Notes under the pieces: generated by a model
Told to the model about the DNA's origin: nothing
The model's input: only the letters and a program-made list of their open reading frames with translations
Database searches by the model: none
Part shown: positions 19,698 through 22,974 of the stretch, piece after piece
How positions within the stretch are numbered: the stretch's first letter is position 1
Layout of the letters: the number at the start of each line of letters is the position of its first letter
Source of the DNA: a virus
Length of the DNA: 22,974 nucleotides
Reading direction: 5' to 3' (one strand)
IMG/VR virus record: IMGVR_UViG_3300049259_000225
Location: 1-22,974 of that record
Made by a program: the position numbers and the translations under genes

Positions 19698-21629
19698 TTA
19701 AAAGCTTGCTATTACTATCCAGTTTGCCCCGTTACTCTTTACATAATATCCGTGGAACTGAGCTATTGATAATGAGGTTGGAGTTGCAGTTATGTTGACA
19801 AATGTTTGGGATGATGTTGTCGCGAGTGTGACCGTTCCAGACCCAGAGTTAGTAACAACATATTCCCGACCTGTTATACCAACGGCTGTCGGTAGTGTTT
19901 GTGAATGAGTCCCTGATGTAACTTCTACTGTGTGGTCTGAAATTGTTAAAGTGTACGCCCCGGTTTTAGCAACATAACCAGTGGCAAACGATCCTCCTGA
20001 CTGTAAAGTTGATGTTGGAGCAGTAGCTACAGCTCCTGAATAAAAACTGTTCGCGCGCGCTGATGTTCCAGAGACACGGAGCTGTTCGACACCACTTGCA
20101 TAAATGGTATGAAAATATCCACCAGCCGCAGCGAATAGCCGGGCTTCTGCCGTCCCAAAATCCACGGAGTAATATGCTTTATCACTACCACTAAACTGGC
20201 CACGAATCATGTATTGTTGACCACCGCTCCCAGATACAATTATTCCGGCTTGCGTGCTGAACCTGAACGGTGCCGAGGCTGTATTTGATATAAGTTGATT
20301 TTCAGTAGAGCCTACGAATGTCATTGTAGGAATGGTCGCACCGCTAGCGCCTACCACTGTATTCGGAATGGATAACGTAGAGAAAGAATTGAGCGCCATC
20401 CCGTTTGAGAATGTACCAGTGTATGGCGCAATAGTGAATATTGTGTTAGTGTCGTCCACATTAAATTTAATGGCTCGCGTTGGAGTTGCCATTGTCAAAT
20501 TACTTGTGGTGGAAGACGCTGAAATTGCAAAGTAGTACAGGCCTCCATTCGCTACAGTGCTACGCCATTCAAAGACGTCCAAAGCACTGTAGCCTTGTGC
20601 GACTCCGGTTTGCTTTTGAACATTTATAGAGTAGTGCCTATTGGTATTTCCGTTTCTTGAAAGACTTTGTAAGTGATATTCAAAATCTCCGTTCGCGTGT
20701 GTTCCGCCTCCTATATAATGGGACTCTAGTGCGGTATGAAATTCTGCATCGCCTGTGTTTACTCGACCACCTGCCCCGTTGGTATTATAACCATCCATGC
20801 GGACCGCATCATATTGTCCGTCTGAGTTAAGATAGCCTTCGTTAAGTGTCTCGTAAAAATGCCCAAACGTTGCGCCCTGTGTTGTAGTTATTTGTTTTAG
20901 TCTTCCTCCTGCCGTTGTGCCAGGAGCGAAGATTACATATTTATCAGTGCCACTAAAGGTTTGGTTACCGACTAAAGTCCAGTTACCAGTTCCTGTTGGC
21001 CCTGAAAGAGTAAATGAACCGGAAAGGGGCCAACCCGATCCACCGCCACCACTTGCAACTTGCCAACTTGGAGCAACACCTGCACCGTTTGAAGTAAGTA
21101 CATAGCCTGACGTCGATCCAGCCGCTACTCTTGCTGGAGTTCCAGATGCTCCTCCTACAATTATATCCCCCGCTGTCGTCATTGGGTTTGTGAACGAACT
21201 ACCCCCTCCGCTTCCACTCATCATTTGGAAATTCGTTCCGTCGTAAATGAATTTTAATTTTCCACCTGCAGGGATGTCACCGCTCACTAATGCAGTGTTG
21301 CCACTCTTCTTTAGATTCTTTATACCTAGCGATCCTATATTGACAGTTGAAGCACCGGTGTTCGCGTTGGTGAACGTGATGTTTATTTCCTGGTCCGCCA
21401 CATATGTATAGGAAGGATAAGGCAGTGCGGCAGTGTATGAGTCAGTGCCAGAAGCTACTACTTTCGCATCAAGATAATCGAGATCAGCATTTATTTTTCC
21501 GAATGCGATATGCGCTTTGTCACCGGTGCCGTCACCTGGTACGGTACCAGGGTTTACTTTTTGAATCTGGGCAAAGGACGTGATGCTTAGCAGTAAAAGG
21601 AAAAGTGTTTTTAAAAGATGCTTTTTCAT
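19698..21629 (-). CDS. Tail fibre-like protein with N-terminal signal peptide
   Basis: The 643-aa protein opens with MKKHLLKTLFLLLLSITSFA and Gln, a good Sec signal peptide. Residues about 26-57 (NPGTVPGDGTGDKAHIAFGK, INADLDYLDAK) match the N-terminal segment of phage fibre proteins (DGTGD...AFxKINxNxxxL). Then come VADQEINITFTN, a Gly/Thr-rich LTTAGDIIVGG-like stretch (about 150-200), a large beta-rich body, and a C-terminal ISDHTVEVTSGTH segment with TLPTAVGITGREYVV. It is probably the receptor-binding or side fibre. Phage fibres do not usually carry a signal peptide, so its presence is odd. The codon start at 21629 has no Shine-Dalgarno sequence. Confidence 0.8.
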   Translation of the reverse strand: MKKHLLKTLFLLLLSITSFAQIQKVNPGTVPGDGTGDKAHIAFGKINADLDYLDAKVVASGTDSYTAALPYPSYTYVADQEINITFTNANTGASTVNIGSLGIKNLKKSGNTALVSGDIPAGGKLKFIYDGTNFQMMSGSGGGSSFTNPMTTAGDIIVGGASGTPARVAAGSTSGYVLTSNGAGVAPSWQVASGGGGSGWPLSGSFTLSGPTGTGNWTLVGNQTFSGTDKYVIFAPGTTAGGRLKQITTTQGATFGHFYETLNEGYLNSDGQYDAVRMDGYNTNGAGGRVNTGDAEFHTALESHYIGGGTHANGDFEYHLQSLSRNGNTNRHYSINVQKQTGVAQGYSALDVFEWRSTVANGGLYYFAISASSTTSNLTMATPTRAIKFNVDDTNTIFTIAPYTGTFSNGMALNSFSTLSIPNTVVGASGATIPTMTFVGSTENQLISNTASAPFRFSTQAGIIVSGSGGQQYMIRGQFSGSDKAYYSVDFGTAEARLFAAAGGYFHTIYASGVEQLRVSGTSARANSFYSGAVATAPTSTLQSGGSFATGYVAKTGAYTLTISDHTVEVTSGTHSQTLPTAVGITGREYVVTNSGSGTVTLATTSSQTFVNITATPTSLSIAQFHGYYVKSNGANWIVIASF

Positions 21630-21657
21630 ATAAAAGGTTTTTTCTGTTTTTTCATTT

Positions 21658-22041
21658 TTATATACTGTCTGCAGTTATTACATCTGAATCAGCGGACCAC
21701 ACATTCGAGTCGGCCGTGATACTTCCTAAGGAGATAACTTTAAGCGGAGCACTATCAACGCTTAGGCTCCCTGCTCCATTCGTTGCCGTTACCGTCACAT
21801 TTATGTCAGCGTTCACGTCAGCATTCAAAGGCAAATAAGAATTATGTGTCGCGCCGGAAATCGGATTCCCATTTCGCTTCCACTGGTATGCATAAGTCGA
21901 TGGTGACCCTATCCATAATCCGGAAGAAGCGTACAACAAATCGGTATCAGTCGTAATCACCGGTGGAACAACATTCACAGGAGGCATTGCTTGCCCTAAT
22001 GAGCGATATCCTACTCCTCCGACTGAATACCTTCGGTTCAT
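21658..22041 (-). CDS. Virion protein with Ig-like domain and TADS heptad tail
   Basis: The 127-aa protein has an N-terminal polar start (NRRYSVGGVGYRSLGQAMPP), a Pro-rich linker, and an Ig-like beta domain at about 30-105 with YAYQWKRNGNPISGATHN and DINVTVTATNGAGS, the conserved Trp strand and Y/T-x-C/V position of Ig-like repeats. The last 19 residues are heptads TADSNVW, SADSDVI, TADSI. It is likely a decoration or tail-tip protein exposing the Ig domain. It overlaps the upstream gene's stop as ATGA at 22038-22041. Confidence 0.7.
   Translation of the reverse strand: MNRRYSVGGVGYRSLGQAMPPVNVVPPVITTDTDLLYASSGLWIGSPSTYAYQWKRNGNPISGATHNSYLPLNADVNADINVTVTATNGAGSLSVDSAPLKVISLGSITADSNVWSADSDVITADSI
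21661..21717 (-). repeat. TADS heptad repeat at the C-terminus, copy set A
   Basis: Three 7-residue (21-bp) units, TADSNVW, SADSDVI and TADSI, end the Ig-like protein. The same period and core occur at the end of the gene at 22639 (copy set B). Confidence 0.75.
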
Positions 22042-22649
22042 GTGGCCTCTGGTAAAGTGAACGTGTATCCTTTTTCAGTTTCTTCAAGCTTCATGATCGT
22101 GATTACTCCTCCAGCCATTCCAGGAGAAATGAGTTCGTATGTCTCCAGTGCTGAAACCTCAATAGTGATTCGTCCCATCACCGAACTAACTGAATCAGCG
22201 TTGACAGGATCAGCGATCATTATGCCTTTAACCTGGCGGCTCATTATCAACGGAGCGTCAAATCCCAATGTCTTATACTTTGGATCATTGAGTATAGCTC
22301 TACTAATTCCTAAAATCCTCTGCAGATTTAGGATTGCTTTCTTGTCAGCATCGGATCCATTCTTGGACTTTGCTCCGGTGAATACATCAATGTTATAGAT
22401 GTATGTACCTTTCGCATTGGCCATGTTTTGATTCGAGTAATCACCTTTTGACAATGCGACTGACAGTGCCGGAAATTCCGTGTGATCAAAAGGAACAAAT
22501 CTTTCAACCCACACCTTTGCATCAATCTCCTTGTTAGTGGTCAACACAGACTGATTGTGAACTTCCAGCGAAAGGATTGCTCCGATTTGATCGCGGATCA
22601 ATTCAAAAGCCTGTGGCGGTATAATTCCATTTATAAGGTTAATTGGCAT
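22038..22649 (-). CDS. Tail-completion-like virion protein
   Basis: The 203-aa protein has PPQAFELIRDQIGAILSLE at the start, FPALSVALSKGDYSN, a YIYNIDVFTGAKS strand motif, a helix LNLQRILGISRAILNDPKYK, LGFDAPLIMSRQVKGIMIA, and ends in a strand-rich part (GRITIEVSALETYEL). I recall this order from Bacteroidota phage structural proteins of the head-tail junction or tail-terminator type; the assignment is by pattern. It overlaps both neighbours (11 bp upstream, ATGA downstream). Confidence 0.6.
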   Translation of the reverse strand: MPINLINGIIPPQAFELIRDQIGAILSLEVHNQSVLTTNKEIDAKVWVERFVPFDHTEFPALSVALSKGDYSNQNMANAKGTYIYNIDVFTGAKSKNGSDADKKAILNLQRILGISRAILNDPKYKTLGFDAPLIMSRQVKGIMIADPVNADSVSSVMGRITIEVSALETYELISPGMAGGVITIMKLEETEKGYTFTLPEAT

Positions 22650-22974
22650 CTGCTGTCACATCGGTTGAGTCTGCTGTCCATTCCTGTGAATCTGCTGTTG
22701 TGGATATTTGGTAATCACCAAGTATGCACACTATCAATCCAATCGTTTCATCTGGGAACCATTCACGAATCACATAATGCTTGTCGGTTCCCGTACTATC
22801 TTTTACTCTGACCCTGTGTTTCGAGAGATAAACCTCTCCATCAATATTTCTTACAGGGTAGTTTAAGTCAGTCAACTTCTTTTCGAAGAAAGAGACAGAA
22901 GCATTTTTTGCATTCACTCTTCTTCCTTCAGTGTCTACACCAAGATGATGCTTAGTGTGAAGGCCTCTTATTTG
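22639..22974 (-). CDS. Partial virion protein with TADS heptad tail, runs off right edge
   Basis: A GTG at 22917 could start a 92-aa protein, but the frame stays open through the preceding 19 codons to the window edge with no ATG, so the gene very likely begins outside. Visible parts are helix KNASVSFFEKKLTDLN, then beta segments YPVRNIDGEVYLSKHRVRV and KHYVIREWFPDETIGLIVC. The last 19 residues are TADSQEW, TADSTDV, TADAN. Probably a small structural protein of the head-tail region. It overlaps the next gene by 11 bp. Confidence 0.6.
   Translation of the reverse strand, partial: QIRGLHTKHHLGVDTEGRRVNAKNASVSFFEKKLTDLNYPVRNIDGEVYLSKHRVRVKDSTGTDKHYVIREWFPDETIGLIVCILGDYQISTTADSQEWTADSTDVTADAN
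22642..22698 (-). repeat. TADS heptad repeat at the C-terminus, copy set B
   Basis: Three 7-residue units: TADSQEW, TADSTDV and TADAN, in 21-bp DNA units. They share the core and period with copy set A, while the body of the two proteins is unrelated. Confidence 0.75.

Noticed and set aside
20332-21105. Plus-strand short frames inside the tail fibre gene
   Set aside because: Low-complexity antisense reading of a Thr/Gly/Ser-rich fibre with no start signals.
1-22974. tRNA genes, insertion sequences, integrase or attachment sites
   Set aside because: I looked for transposase and integrase motifs, cloverleaf-type sequence and flanking direct repeats and saw none in this window.

Overview
The window reads as part of a temperate tailed phage or prophage of a Bacteroidota host. 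The evidence for the host is indirect: most starts have no Shine-Dalgarno sequence, a promoter-like TTG-N20-TATCATTG element fits the Bacteroides -33/-7 pattern, and several proteins (the DUF4373-type replication protein, the 204-aa membrane protein with its Cys-motif partner, the FYFGSSKGS-type holin candidate, the TADS-heptad virion proteins) resemble families I know mainly from that phylum. No integrase, attachment site, terminase, portal or capsid gene is inside the window, so both ends of the element lie outside it.

Layout. (1) 1-1428, minus strand: a tight operon of five small genes, four of them overlapping or nearly touching. They include a many-helix membrane protein, a 99-aa protein ending in a Cys-Pro-Pro-Tyr-Cys motif, and a TM/coiled-coil peptide. 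It sits beyond the repressor and looks like a lysogenic-conversion or accessory module of unknown function. (2) 1593-2040: an XRE/CI-type repressor and a divergent control region with a promoter and nested inverted repeats. (3) 2041-16940, plus strand: a long early region. It starts with small probable DNA-binding proteins, then an OB-fold-like protein and an unusual protein with 84-bp tandem repeats. The centre (5551-11355) is a translationally coupled DNA-modification cassette: an SNF2-type helicase fused to an adenine/N4-cytosine-type DNA methyltransferase, a 77-aa protein, a C5-cytosine methyltransferase with eight diverged repeats in its target-recognition region, and a DUF5131 protein with a Cys cluster. 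Then come a DUF4406 nucleoside-processing-like enzyme, a DUF4373-type replication protein, a DnaC/IstB-like helicase loader, several small genes, an HNH protein, a cupin-like protein and an ASCH protein. (4) 16935-22974, minus strand, converging on the early region: the late region, containing from its distal end a candidate unimolecular spanin, a membrane-anchored unknown, an Amidase_3 endolysin, two small membrane proteins (holin candidates), an exported unknown, a tail fibre with an apparent signal peptide, an Ig-like virion protein, a tail-completion-like protein and a partial gene running off the right edge.

How it fits together. The repressor would hold the rightward early promoter off in the lysogen. 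On induction the early operon would protect and modify the phage DNA (methylases, DUF5131) and start replication through the DUF4373-type initiator and DnaC-like loader. No phage polymerase or replicative helicase is visible, so host machinery is presumably borrowed. The convergent late operon ends with a complete-looking lysis set: holin candidates, endolysin and spanin candidate.

Most worth following up are the left accessory operon, the modification cassette with its repeat-rich C5 methyltransferase, the spanin candidate, the heptad TADS tails shared by two virion genes, and a regional switch to strong Shine-Dalgarno sequences after about 11500.
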